NCBI RefSeq assembly: GCF_028288225.1
Contig: NZ_JAQBOC010000045.1
Span: 99,800-163,799, forward strand
Length of the DNA stretch: 64,000 bases
From: Mucilaginibacter sp.
GTDB taxonomy: Bacteria > Bacteroidota > Bacteroidia > Sphingobacteriales > Sphingobacteriaceae
Reading direction: 5' to 3'
How positions within the stretch are numbered: position 1 is the first letter of the stretch; every line of letters starts with the position of its first letter. The translations under genes were made by a program, and so were the position numbers. Below, in pieces: positions 1-7,688 of the stretch. The notes under the pieces are model-generated. The model saw nothing but the letters and a program-made list of their open reading frames with translations. It did not search any database and was not told where the DNA came from.

Positions 1-1
1 T

Positions 2-1261
2 GTTTGCGGCTATGATAAAACCGCTACCGATTTAACCAATGACCTTCACAATGAAGGCATCCGGGTTATTTTTGATGACCGTATCGATTGGATCCCATAT
101 AGCTTTCAAACACCGGATGAGGGTACGCTGATAATTTATACACCGGCAATTCCTAAAGATTCTGCCATTTTGAACTTTTTCCGTGATAATGGCTTTGGGT
201 TGTATAAGCGGTCGCAGGTGTTGGGTATTATTAGCCAGGGGATGTTTACGGTTGCTGTTGCGGGTACGCACGGTAAAACTACCACGTCAACAATGGTTGC
301 CCATATTTTGAAAGATTCCGGTAAAGATTGCTCAGCTTTCCTGGGCGGGCTTTCAACAAATTATCACAGCAATGTGCTTTACGGCAAAAATAATATTGTA
401 GTAGTTGAGGCTGATGAGTATGATCGTTCGTTCCTTACGCTGCACCCTGATGTTGCCATTGTAACATCGATGGATGCCGATCACCTGGATATATATGGGG
501 ATCATGCACATTTAACGGAATCGTTCAAATTGTTTGCATCTCAGATAAAACCGGGTGGCACGCTGATCCATAAAAAAGGATTGGATCTGGATACTGGTTT
601 TACTTATGCCGTTGATGCAGAAGCCGACGCAACGGCGTCAAACATAAAAATAGAGAACGGTGATTTTTATTTCGATTTTAAAAATGCCAACACCAGCATA
701 ACCAATATCAGGATGGGTATTGCAGGTACCCACAATATTGAAAATGCGGTTGCTGCAATTGAAGCAAGCCTGATACTCGAGGTATCACCAGAAGCTATAA
801 AAAGTGCATTAGGTTCATTTAAAGGGGTTAAACGCCGTTTTGAATATATCGTAAAAAACGATCATCAAATATATATTGACGATTATGCGCATCATCCCGA
901 AGAATTAAAAGCAGCTATCAGGTCGGTTAAAAAATTGTATCCGGGCAAAAAGCTGACAACAATTTTTCAGCCGCATTTATTTACGCGTACGCGTGATTTT
1001 GCTGACGGCTTTGCCGAAGCACTTGATTTGTCGGACGAGCTGATCATACTGGATATTTACCCGGCGCGTGAGTTGCCGATAGAAGGTGTAAATGCAGATA
1101 TGATACTGGAGCGGATGAAATTGAAGAACAAGCGCCGCATTAGCAAGCAGGAAGTTTTGAATGTTATAAAAGAAGAAAAGCCGGAGCTGCTGTTAACAGT
1201 TGGCGCAGGCGATATTGATACATTGGTTCAACCCTTAAAACAAATTTTAGCGGATGTTTAA
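2..1261 (+). CDS. murC: UDP-N-acetylmuramate--L-alanine ligase MurC (5' end outside window)
   Basis: Cytoplasmic Mur ligase that adds L-alanine to UDP-MurNAc with ATP hydrolysis, the first peptide step of peptidoglycan synthesis. The frame is open from the left edge, so the N-terminal Rossmann part is cut. What remains has the ATP-binding loop GTHGKTTT, the DEYDRSFL segment, the DADHLDIYGDH segment and the late DDYAHHP motif typical of MurC, with the C-terminal domain ending in LLTVGAGDID. A TTG at 170 is internal and is not the real start. The last 8 bases overlap the start of ftsQ, so the two are translationally coupled in a dcw-type operon. Identification is secure; the true start is not visible. 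Confidence 0.96.
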   Translation, partial: VCGYDKTATDLTNDLHNEGIRVIFDDRIDWIPYSFQTPDEGTLIIYTPAIPKDSAILNFFRDNGFGLYKRSQVLGIISQGMFTVAVAGTHGKTTTSTMVAHILKDSGKDCSAFLGGLSTNYHSNVLYGKNNIVVVEADEYDRSFLTLHPDVAIVTSMDADHLDIYGDHAHLTESFKLFASQIKPGGTLIHKKGLDLDTGFTYAVDAEADATASNIKIENGDFYFDFKNANTSITNIRMGIAGTHNIENAVAAIEASLILEVSPEAIKSALGSFKGVKRRFEYIVKNDHQIYIDDYAHHPEELKAAIRSVKKLYPGKKLTTIFQPHLFTRTRDFADGFAEALDLSDELIILDIYPARELPIEGVNADMILERMKLKNKRRISKQEVLNVIKEEKPELLLTVGAGDIDTLVQPLKQILADV

Positions 1262-2114
1262 GAAACGGATCTGGAAGCCATTGCTGATAAGCCTTGCCTG
1301 GATAATAAGTTTCGGGGGCTTAATAGTATTAATGGGTTTTATTGAAAGCAAAAAGGGTGAGGTTGTATGTAAAGACGTTAAAATATACATACCGGGCAAC
1401 CAGTATTTTATTGACAGGGAAGAAGTAGACAAAATTTTGCAGGTAAATAGCCGTGCGTTAATTGGCCGCCGGATGGAAAGTATCAATATTAACGGGCTTG
1501 AAAAAAAGTTAAAGGCCAACCCGTTTATTGAATTTGCAAAGGTTTATACAGATATGGATGGGGTTATTAATGTTGAGATAAGCCAGCGGCAGCCCATTTT
1601 AAGGTTGATGAATCGCTTTGACCAGGATTTTTATGTAGATCAGCATGGATTAAAGATTCCTTTATCGGCAAATTTTACAGCAAGGGTGTTAGTTGCCAAT
1701 GGATATATAGACGAGCTTTTCGCCAACCAGGTAGATAGTTTGCACACTGCGATTGCTGCAGAGTTGTTTAAAACTGCTGATTATATAAGAAAAGATTCGC
1801 TTTGGGATGCGCAGATAGCGCAGATCTATGTAAATAAAGCGCATGAAATTGAACTGATCCCACGTGTAGGCAACAACCGGATCTTGTTAGGCAATGCCGA
1901 CTCGTTGGAGAATAAGTTTCATAACCTGCTTGTTTTTTACAAAAAGGCATTACCACAGGTTGGCTGGGATGCCTACAAGGTGATAAATGTGAAATATGCT
2001 AACCAGGTAGTTGGCGTTAGGAACGAAAATATAAAAACAGATTCATTAAAAGCAAAGGGGGCTTTGAGTGATACATCAAAATTGATTAGGGATACAACAA
2101 TAAATACGAATTAA
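1254..2114 (+). CDS. ftsQ: Cell division protein FtsQ/DivIB
   Basis: Bitopic divisome protein linking early and late division proteins. The 286-residue product has a short basic cytoplasmic N-terminus (KKRIWK), one transmembrane helix at about residues 9-28, and a periplasmic region containing a POTRA-like segment (about 40-110, with FIEFAKVYTDMDGVINVEI) followed by the beta domain. The sequence is divergent, as is usual for FtsQ in this phylum; the call rests on the topology and the fixed position between murC and ftsA. It overlaps murC by 8 bp and lies 1 nt before ftsA, so the cluster is one transcription unit. The last 25 or so residues are polar and probably disordered. Confidence 0.9.
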   Translation: MFKKRIWKPLLISLAWIISFGGLIVLMGFIESKKGEVVCKDVKIYIPGNQYFIDREEVDKILQVNSRALIGRRMESININGLEKKLKANPFIEFAKVYTDMDGVINVEISQRQPILRLMNRFDQDFYVDQHGLKIPLSANFTARVLVANGYIDELFANQVDSLHTAIAAELFKTADYIRKDSLWDAQIAQIYVNKAHEIELIPRVGNNRILLGNADSLENKFHNLLVFYKKALPQVGWDAYKVINVKYANQVVGVRNENIKTDSLKAKGALSDTSKLIRDTTINTN

Positions 2115-2115
2115 T

Positions 2116-3459
2116 ATGGACAAAACTTCAACTCAGGAAAAAAGTTCACCAATAGTAGTGGGATTGGACATAGGAACTACCAAGATCTGTGCCATTGTTG
2201 GGCGCAGGAGCAAAAATGGCAAAATAGAAGTATTGGGTATTGGCAAAGCTGAATCTGCCGGGGTAACACGCGGCATGGTTTCAAATATTGATAAAACGGT
2301 ACAGGGAATAACCATTGCCGTTGATGTTGCAGGTACGCAATCAAACGTGGAGATAAAAGTGGTAAATGTAGGCATTGCGGGCCAGCATATTAAAAGTTTA
2401 CAGCACAGGGGCTTAATAACCCGCCGTGATATGTCAAACGAGATCTCCCGTAAGGATATTGATAAGCTGGTTGAGGACATGTATAACCTGGTGATGCCTC
2501 CGGGCGAGGAGATCATCCATGTTTTGCCGCAGGAGTTTACCGTTGATAATGAGCCGGGCATAAAAGATCCGATTGGTATGGCAGGGGTAAGGCTTGAGGC
2601 TAATTTTCACATTATATCCGGCCAGGTTACTGCTATAAAAAACATTGTTAAATGTGTAAACAAGGCCGGCTTACAAAGTGAAGAGCTTACGCTTGAGCCT
2701 TTGGCATCATCAGAATCTGTATTGAGCGATGAGGAAAAAGAAGCCGGAGTAGTATTGGTAGATATAGGCGGCGGTACAACTGATGTGGCCATTTTTCACG
2801 AAGGAATTATACGCCACACCGCAGTTATACCGTTTGGAGGTAATAGCGTAACTGAAGATATCCGCGAGGGTTGTTCTGTAATGCGCAATATAGCTGAGCA
2901 ATTAAAGGTACGTTTTGGTTCGGCATTGGCTGACGAAAACAAGGAAAACGAGATTGTTTGCGTTCCCGGTTTACGCGGCCGCGAGCCAAAAGAGATCTCG
3001 GTAAAAAACCTGGCTTTTGTGATCCAGGCTCGTATGGAAGAGATCGTAGAGCACGTATATTATGAAATAAAATCATCCGGTTACGAGAAAAAACTGATAG
3101 CAGGTATTGTTATTACCGGTGGTGGGGCACAGTTAAAACACCTGGCGCAACTGGTTGAATTTGTTACCGGTTTGGATTGCCGCGTAGGTTACCCCAATGA
3201 ACATTTGGCAAAAAACGAGCAATTGCCTAAAAATGTTTACGAGGAGCTGCAAAGCCCAACTTTTGCAACCGGTATTGGCTTGCTGATAAAAGGCATCCAG
3301 AAGATGGAATACAATGACTATGCACCTGCTGCCGAGGACATAAAAGTTGAAAAACCAAGATATACTGAAGACAGGAAGTTTGGTTTATTAGGCAAATTAT
3401 TAGAAAGCGGGAAGCGTTTTATTAAGGACGATATTAATGATGAGGACTTTTTGAAATAA
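2116..3459 (+). CDS. ftsA: Cell division protein FtsA
   Basis: Actin-like ATPase that anchors FtsZ to the inner membrane and recruits later divisome proteins. The 447-residue product starts with the phosphate-1 loop GLDIGTTKICAIVG (about residues 15-28), has the SHS2/1C domain, the phosphate-2 loop VLVDIGGGTTDVA (about 213-225) and the adenosine motif GIVITGGGAQL. The C-terminal stretch GLLGKLLESGKRFIK is a good amphipathic membrane-targeting helix, followed by an acidic tail. It is tightly coupled to ftsQ. Length and motifs are normal for the family. Confidence 0.97.
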   Translation: MDKTSTQEKSSPIVVGLDIGTTKICAIVGRRSKNGKIEVLGIGKAESAGVTRGMVSNIDKTVQGITIAVDVAGTQSNVEIKVVNVGIAGQHIKSLQHRGLITRRDMSNEISRKDIDKLVEDMYNLVMPPGEEIIHVLPQEFTVDNEPGIKDPIGMAGVRLEANFHIISGQVTAIKNIVKCVNKAGLQSEELTLEPLASSESVLSDEEKEAGVVLVDIGGGTTDVAIFHEGIIRHTAVIPFGGNSVTEDIREGCSVMRNIAEQLKVRFGSALADENKENEIVCVPGLRGREPKEISVKNLAFVIQARMEEIVEHVYYEIKSSGYEKKLIAGIVITGGGAQLKHLAQLVEFVTGLDCRVGYPNEHLAKNEQLPKNVYEELQSPTFATGIGLLIKGIQKMEYNDYAPAAEDIKVEKPRYTEDRKFGLLGKLLESGKRFIKDDINDEDFLK

Positions 3460-3460
3460 T

Positions 3461-3520
3461 CTTTCCACATTGACCCGATCTTTCCACATATTGACAATTG
3501 TGGATAAGTGTTGTGGAAAA
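3461..3520. promoter_or_regulatory. Cluster of four DnaA-box-like 9-mers between ftsA and ftsZ
   Basis: In the 126-bp gap there are two direct copies of CTTTCCACA (3461-3469 and 3480-3488) and, on the other strand, an exact TTATCCACA (TGTGGATAA at 3499-3507) and TTTTCCACA (TGTGGAAAA at 3512-3520). The last two fit the DnaA-box consensus TTWTNCACA; the first two differ at the first base. The arrangement is two boxes facing two boxes, so the region can also fold as a hairpin. DnaA control of ftsZ is an inference; the sites could belong to another regulator or act as an RNA structure. Confidence 0.45.
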
Positions 3521-3585
3521 AGTCATAATATTACAATAGATAAATCTGTTTATTCGTCAATCACATATAACTGAAACTTAGGATT

Positions 3586-5196
3586 ATGCATTTTGAGATG
3601 TTAAAAGAAAAGTCGTCCATCATTAAAGTAATTGGTGTTGGCGGCGGCGGGGGTAATGCGGTAAACCACATGTACAGACAAGGGATTACCGGTGTTGACT
3701 TTATTATTTGCAATACTGATGCACAGGCATTGGAGCTAAGCCCAATTCCCAATAAGGTACAATTAGGTGCAAGCCTTACTGAAGGCATGGGCGCAGGTTC
3801 AATACCCGAAGTTGGTAAAAATTCGGCTATTGAAAATATTGATGATATAAAACAAATGCTGGGCTCCAATACCAAAATGCTGTTTATAACAGCAGGTATG
3901 GGTGGTGGTACCGGTACTGGTGCAAGCCCTATTATAGCCAAGGCCGCCCGCGAGCTGGATATTCTAACTGTAGGTATTATAACTACACCGTTTGCATTTG
4001 AAGGAAAGCGCCGCAAGCTGCAAGCTGATGCTGGCATGGAAGAGCTGAAAAAGCATGTCGATTCATTTTTAGTGATCAGTAATGACAGGCTCCGCCAGAT
4101 CTTCGGGAACCTTACTTTAGGTTCGGCATTTGCACAGGCCGATAATATTTTAACCACTGCCGCAAAGGGCATTGCCGAAATTATAACACTGCCCGGTTAC
4201 ATAAACGTTGACTTTAAAGACGTGCGCACTGTAATGAAAGACAGCGGCGTATCAATAATGGGCAGTTCATCTGCCGAAGGCGAAAACCGTGCTTTAAAAG
4301 CAGTTGAAGGTGCTTTGTCATCACCATTATTAAAAGATAATGAAATTGAAGGCGCCAGATACATACTGCTGAACATAAGCTCGGGCAGCAAGGAAGTTAC
4401 CATGGATGAAGTAAGTGTTATTACCGATTACATACAAGAAGAAGCAGGTTTAGCTGCCGACCTTATATGGGGTAATTGTGTTGATGAAAATTTAGGGGAT
4501 AAATTATCTGTAACCATAATTGCCACAGGTTTCCAAACCAAGGATGAGCGCGAAAAAGAGCAAAGCAGCAAAAAAATCGTTTCGATGCTTGTGCCGGAGG
4601 TTGAGCCTAAAGCTAAGCCGGTAAATGAATTTATTACAGCTGTTAAGCCTGATGCGGTTACCGAACCGTACATGAAAATGAAGGACGAGTCAAAGCAAAC
4701 AAAACAAACAGGCTTGTTTGATCTGTTTGCTGCCCGCAACGAAGAGCCTGCAGTTGTAAAGTATGATTTGACAGCAGAAGAAGCGCCGGTGGCAGAAGCA
4801 GAAACATCTGATGTGCCTGAAATGACATTTAAGATTGCTGAGCCGGCAACAAACTTTATGCAAACCCAGCCTAAGGAAGAAAAGCTACCTGAGCCTGAAA
4901 AAGAGCCCGAAGTTGTTAGCGGTGCAGATGACAATAAAACAAATGAGTCAATAGAAGAGCAACTGCGTAAATCGCGCGAGCGGATAATGAGGCTTAAAGA
5001 TCTGAGCATGAAATTACGCAGCGGAAATATCCAGGAAATGGAAAGCATTCCGGCTTACAAACGCAAGGAAATTGCCCTTCAGCAAACCCCTGCGTCTGAC
5101 GAGAGCCATGTTTCCCGGTTCTCTTTATTGCCTGATGACGAAGGAAATACCGGGATAAGAAATAACAACTCTTTTCTGCATGATAATGTGGATTGA
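3586..5196 (+). CDS. ftsZ: Cell division protein FtsZ, with long C-terminal extension
   Basis: Tubulin-like GTPase that polymerises into the Z-ring at mid-cell. The 536-residue product has the N-terminal nucleotide loop VIGVGGGGGNAVNHM (about residues 16-30), the tubulin signature GMGGGTGTGASP (about 105-116) and the T7 loop NVDFKDVRTVM. The GTPase core ends near residue 320. The remaining roughly 210 residues form a low-complexity acidic linker rich in E, P, A and V, then a basic PAYKRKEIAL segment and a terminal NNSFLHDN stretch that may be the partner-binding tail. The linker is much longer than in Escherichia coli FtsZ, as is common in this phylum. The start ATG at 3586 gives MHFEMLKEKS; the ATG at 3598 is an alternative. 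A possible DnaA-box cluster lies upstream. Confidence 0.97.
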   Translation: MHFEMLKEKSSIIKVIGVGGGGGNAVNHMYRQGITGVDFIICNTDAQALELSPIPNKVQLGASLTEGMGAGSIPEVGKNSAIENIDDIKQMLGSNTKMLFITAGMGGGTGTGASPIIAKAARELDILTVGIITTPFAFEGKRRKLQADAGMEELKKHVDSFLVISNDRLRQIFGNLTLGSAFAQADNILTTAAKGIAEIITLPGYINVDFKDVRTVMKDSGVSIMGSSSAEGENRALKAVEGALSSPLLKDNEIEGARYILLNISSGSKEVTMDEVSVITDYIQEEAGLAADLIWGNCVDENLGDKLSVTIIATGFQTKDEREKEQSSKKIVSMLVPEVEPKAKPVNEFITAVKPDAVTEPYMKMKDESKQTKQTGLFDLFAARNEEPAVVKYDLTAEEAPVAEAETSDVPEMTFKIAEPATNFMQTQPKEEKLPEPEKEPEVVSGADDNKTNESIEEQLRKSRERIMRLKDLSMKLRSGNIQEMESIPAYKRKEIALQQTPASDESHVSRFSLLPDDEGNTGIRNNNSFLHDNVD

Positions 5197-5441
5197 GGGT
5201 AGTTGATTAGAGGTTAGAGACCAGAGATTGGTTTTTAGCCCGAAAGTCAATAAAAGAAAGACAAATTCCTAATTGTATTTATATAGAAGGCCCTGCAAAT
5301 TTGCGGGGCTTTTGCTTGTCTATTTGGAAATTGACCATCTGCATCTCGTTCCCTAATTTCCGTTATTTTCAGACTGCCAGCAACTAATCTCCGGTCAAAC
5401 GGGCTTCTAGTCGCTCTAACCAATCTCTAATCACCAACTTA
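5197..5441. repeat. Intergenic CTCTAATC word repeats, inverted pair around a terminator
   Basis: The gap after ftsZ carries GATTAGAGGTTAGAGACC-like words at about 5203-5232 and the complementary orientation (ACCAATCTCTAATCACC) at about 5417-5441, with a weaker copy near 5380. The two sets face each other across the ftsZ terminator. The same word family recurs between purN and purH. No coding potential seen. Confidence 0.6.
5290..5313 (+). terminator. Rho-independent terminator of the murC-ftsZ operon
   Basis: A 10-bp stem (GCCCTGCAAA at 5290-5299 pairing with TTTGCGGGGC at 5300-5309, one wobble) is followed by TTTT. It lies about 95 bp after the ftsZ stop codon. Confidence 0.75.
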
Positions 5442-5467
5442 TAGCCTATTATAAAAAGTAATAATGA

Positions 5468-5498
5468 TTGTTTCTGCACGTTTTAAGGGCTATATTTG
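5468..5498 (+). promoter_or_regulatory. Bacteroidota-type promoter for the alpha-oxoamine synthase
   Basis: TTG at 5468-5470 (the -33 element) is followed after 20 bp by TATATTTG at 5491-5498, a perfect match to the -7 consensus TAnnTTTG. Transcription would start near 5504, about 25 nt before the TTG start codon. Confidence 0.65.
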
Positions 5499-5528
5499 TA
5501 TCTTTAAAACGCAATAAAACTTAGCAGT

Positions 5529-6773
5529 TTGGATATATTTAACAAAATATCAAAAAGCATGGGCGGCCCACTTGGGCAGCACCAAAAATGGTCGCATGGT
5601 TATTTTTCCTATCCTAAGCTGGAAGGCGAAATAGGTCCTCACATGCAGTTCAACGGAAAAGAACATTTGGTTTGGAGCCTGAACAATTACCTGGGGTTGG
5701 CAAATCACCCTGAAGTTAGGGAAGCTGATGCAAAGGCAGCTGCCGATTATGGTATGGCTTACCCAATGGGTGCGCGCATGATGTCGGGCAATTCTATCCA
5801 CCATGAAGAGCTGGAAGCAGATCTTGCCTCTTTTGTGGGTAAAGAAGATGCTTTTTTACTAAATTATGGCTACCAGGGAATGGTATCAATAATTGATTCA
5901 TTGGTTGACCGTAATGATGTTATAGTTTATGATGCCGAATCACATGCTTGTATTATTGATGGTTTAAGGCTGCACATGGGCAAACGTTACGTTTACCAGC
6001 ATAATGATTTAGAAAGCTGCGAAAAGCAGCTGGAGCGTGCTACAAAGCTTGCTGAACAAACCGGCGGCGGGATCCTGCTGATAACCGAGGGCGTTTTTGG
6101 AATGTCGGGTGCGCAGGGTAAGCTGAAAGAGATCATCGCCCTTAAAAATAAATACGATTTCCGTTTGCTTGTTGACGATGCGCATGGTTTTGGTACCATG
6201 GGAAAAACAGGTGCCGGTACGCATGAAGAACAGGATTGTGTTGATGGCGTTGATGTTTACTTCGGCACATTTGCCAAGTCAATGGCTGGCATAGGAGCAT
6301 TTGTAGCTGCTAATAAAGAGATTGTTGACTACCTGCGTTATAATATGCGGTCGCAGATCTATGCCAAGGCATTGCCAATGCCAATGGTAATAGGATTGAA
6401 AAAGCGCTTTGAACTGTTGAAATCACAGCCACAGCTGCGCGAAAAACTTTGGGAAATTGCAAACACGCTTCAAAAAGGATTAAAAGAACGCGGCTTTAAC
6501 CTGGGTGTTACCAATACCATGGTTACCCCTGTAATATTGGAAGGCGACCTGTACGAAGCAACCGCTCTAACCCGCGATCTGCGCGAGAATTACGGGATCT
6601 TCTGCTCAATCGTAATATACCCGGTGATCCCTAAGGGATTGATCCTGTTAAGGCTGATCCCAACGGCAGCACATAGTTTGGAAGATGTTCAGCGCACGCT
6701 GGATGCTTACAGCGAAATGGCTGAGAAGTTAAAGGCCGGATTTTATAAAGAGAATAAATTAGTGGTGGCGTAA
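5529..6773 (+). CDS. Alpha-oxoamine synthase, serine palmitoyltransferase / cysteate acyltransferase type
   Basis: PLP-dependent enzyme of the 2-amino-3-ketobutyrate CoA ligase / serine palmitoyltransferase / 8-amino-7-oxononanoate synthase family. It condenses an amino acid with an acyl-CoA (or acyl-ACP), releasing CO2. In Bacteroidota such enzymes open sphingolipid (serine) or sulfonolipid (cysteate) synthesis; the sequence alone does not tell me which. Visible hallmarks in 414 residues: WSLNNYLGL near residue 50, His139 in DAESHAC (stacks on PLP), Asp216 and His219 in VDDAHGFG, and the Schiff-base Lys250 in GTFAKSMAG. The start is TTG at 5529 (product MDIFNKIS), consistent with the promoter just upstream; the next in-frame ATG is at 5559. 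It stands alone between terminators, with no ketoreductase or acyltransferase beside it. Confidence 0.87.
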   Translation: MDIFNKISKSMGGPLGQHQKWSHGYFSYPKLEGEIGPHMQFNGKEHLVWSLNNYLGLANHPEVREADAKAAADYGMAYPMGARMMSGNSIHHEELEADLASFVGKEDAFLLNYGYQGMVSIIDSLVDRNDVIVYDAESHACIIDGLRLHMGKRYVYQHNDLESCEKQLERATKLAEQTGGGILLITEGVFGMSGAQGKLKEIIALKNKYDFRLLVDDAHGFGTMGKTGAGTHEEQDCVDGVDVYFGTFAKSMAGIGAFVAANKEIVDYLRYNMRSQIYAKALPMPMVIGLKKRFELLKSQPQLREKLWEIANTLQKGLKERGFNLGVTNTMVTPVILEGDLYEATALTRDLRENYGIFCSIVIYPVIPKGLILLRLIPTAAHSLEDVQRTLDAYSEMAEKLKAGFYKENKLVVA

Positions 6774-6840
6774 GTGCTTCATCATGTAAGCCCGCGCTAA
6801 ATCTCCCCCGGTAGGGAGACTATAAAAAAGAATATTCATT

Positions 6841-6870
6841 AGCCTTTCGGTAATCTGGAAGGCTTTTTTT
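6841..6870 (+). terminator. Rho-independent terminator after the alpha-oxoamine synthase
   Basis: AGCCTT at 6841-6846 pairs with AAGGCT at 6859-6864, followed by a run of seven T. A degenerate copy of the same module (TAGCCTTTCG...CAGCTTTTTT) sits at about 7631-7657 in front of the GH125 gene. A separate GC hairpin (CTCCCCCGGTAGGGAG) lies just upstream near 6802. Confidence 0.7.
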
Positions 6871-6951
6871 GTTTTTCTGCATTTTTAGGTTTTGTCACCA
6901 ACAATATTGAACTTGTGGCTATTATTGGATTTGTTTCGATAACACTGCAGT

Positions 6952-7242
6952 ATGAAAGACGGCCTTATTTTAGTTTTACTTATCTCAAGCTTGATCGCGC
7001 CTTATCTGCTGATATTTTATAAAAAGGTAAATATTAGAGTAAGGCTTTTGTTTATTTGCATGATAGAATTATTTATTTTATGTACACTAATAACAATTGA
7101 TTTTTTTAGCGATGGTTTTTTTGTATATGAAACCTATTTTTACAGCTTATTTGTTTGGTTAAGCATTTTATTAAACATCATATTGATTTTTCTTAGCTGG
7201 TTTATTAGCAAAACAAAATCTGTTATAAAGAAAGCTAAATAA
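6952..7242 (+). CDS. Small membrane protein of unknown function
   Basis: The 96-residue product is almost entirely hydrophobic: three predicted transmembrane helices at about residues 4-24, 29-53 and 60-86, separated by short loops (KKVNIR; DGFFVYET) and ending in a basic tail (KTKSVIKKAK), which suggests the C-terminus is cytoplasmic. I do not recognise a family. It is AT-rich compared with neighbours and sits alone between a terminator and a MITE-like element, so it may be a recently acquired or lineage-specific gene. Support for being real comes from the ATG start, the clean topology and the absence of a better frame on either strand. Confidence 0.5.
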   Translation: MKDGLILVLLISSLIAPYLLIFYKKVNIRVRLLFICMIELFILCTLITIDFFSDGFFVYETYFYSLFVWLSILLNIILIFLSWFISKTKSVIKKAK

Positions 7243-7313
7243 TACTAACTACATAGCTGCAGGCTTGAATAACAGTAGTTATTACAATTAAATAAAAACC
7301 TTCCTGTCCTCGC

Positions 7314-7532
7314 AAGGTCTCTCCAATGCTATTAAGTTAAGGAGAACGTTGGCTATAACTAACCACATAACAATGTCCAAATGCCCTACCTAAATCCTCC
7401 CCGGCAGGGCGGACTTAAAAAAGTGCGAAGCTAAAGTCTCCCCAACCGGGGGAGATTTAGAGGGGGCTACCAGGCTTTTGCGGAGAATCACATTTGTGTT
7501 TTCCCTTAACTTAATAGCATTGAAGGTCTCTC
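7314..7532. mobile_element. MITE-like element with 19-bp terminal inverted repeats and 10-bp target duplication
   Basis: The element runs from 7324 to 7522 (199 bp). Its ends are a perfect 19-bp inverted repeat, CAATGCTATTAAGTTAAGG at 7324-7342 and its complement at 7504-7522. The 10-bp sequence AAGGTCTCTC occurs directly outside both ends (7314-7323 and 7523-7532), as expected for a target-site duplication. No transposase is encoded. The interior has a GC-rich hairpin made from CTCCCCGGCAGGG and CCCAACCGGGGGAG (about 7397-7454). The rejoined target reads GGTCTCTCGGAGAGGCC, itself nearly palindromic. A 10-bp duplication is compatible with IS4-type transposases, but the family is an inference. 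Confidence 0.75.
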
Positions 7533-7688
7533 GGAGAGGCCCCTGCGATGGATGAAGCTTTACGGAGGTAGTTTCCCTGCGGCAAGATTGCCTGAAAGAG
7601 GCCCCGTATCACAGAAATTTAAATATTAATTAGCCTTTCGTATTCCGTACAGCTTTTTTATTTTTACCGCTTACCAATTGAAAACACT

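Noticed and set aside
1768..3076. Several minus-strand open frames opposite ftsQ and ftsA
   Set aside because: Antisense shadows of conserved genes with no coding character of their own.
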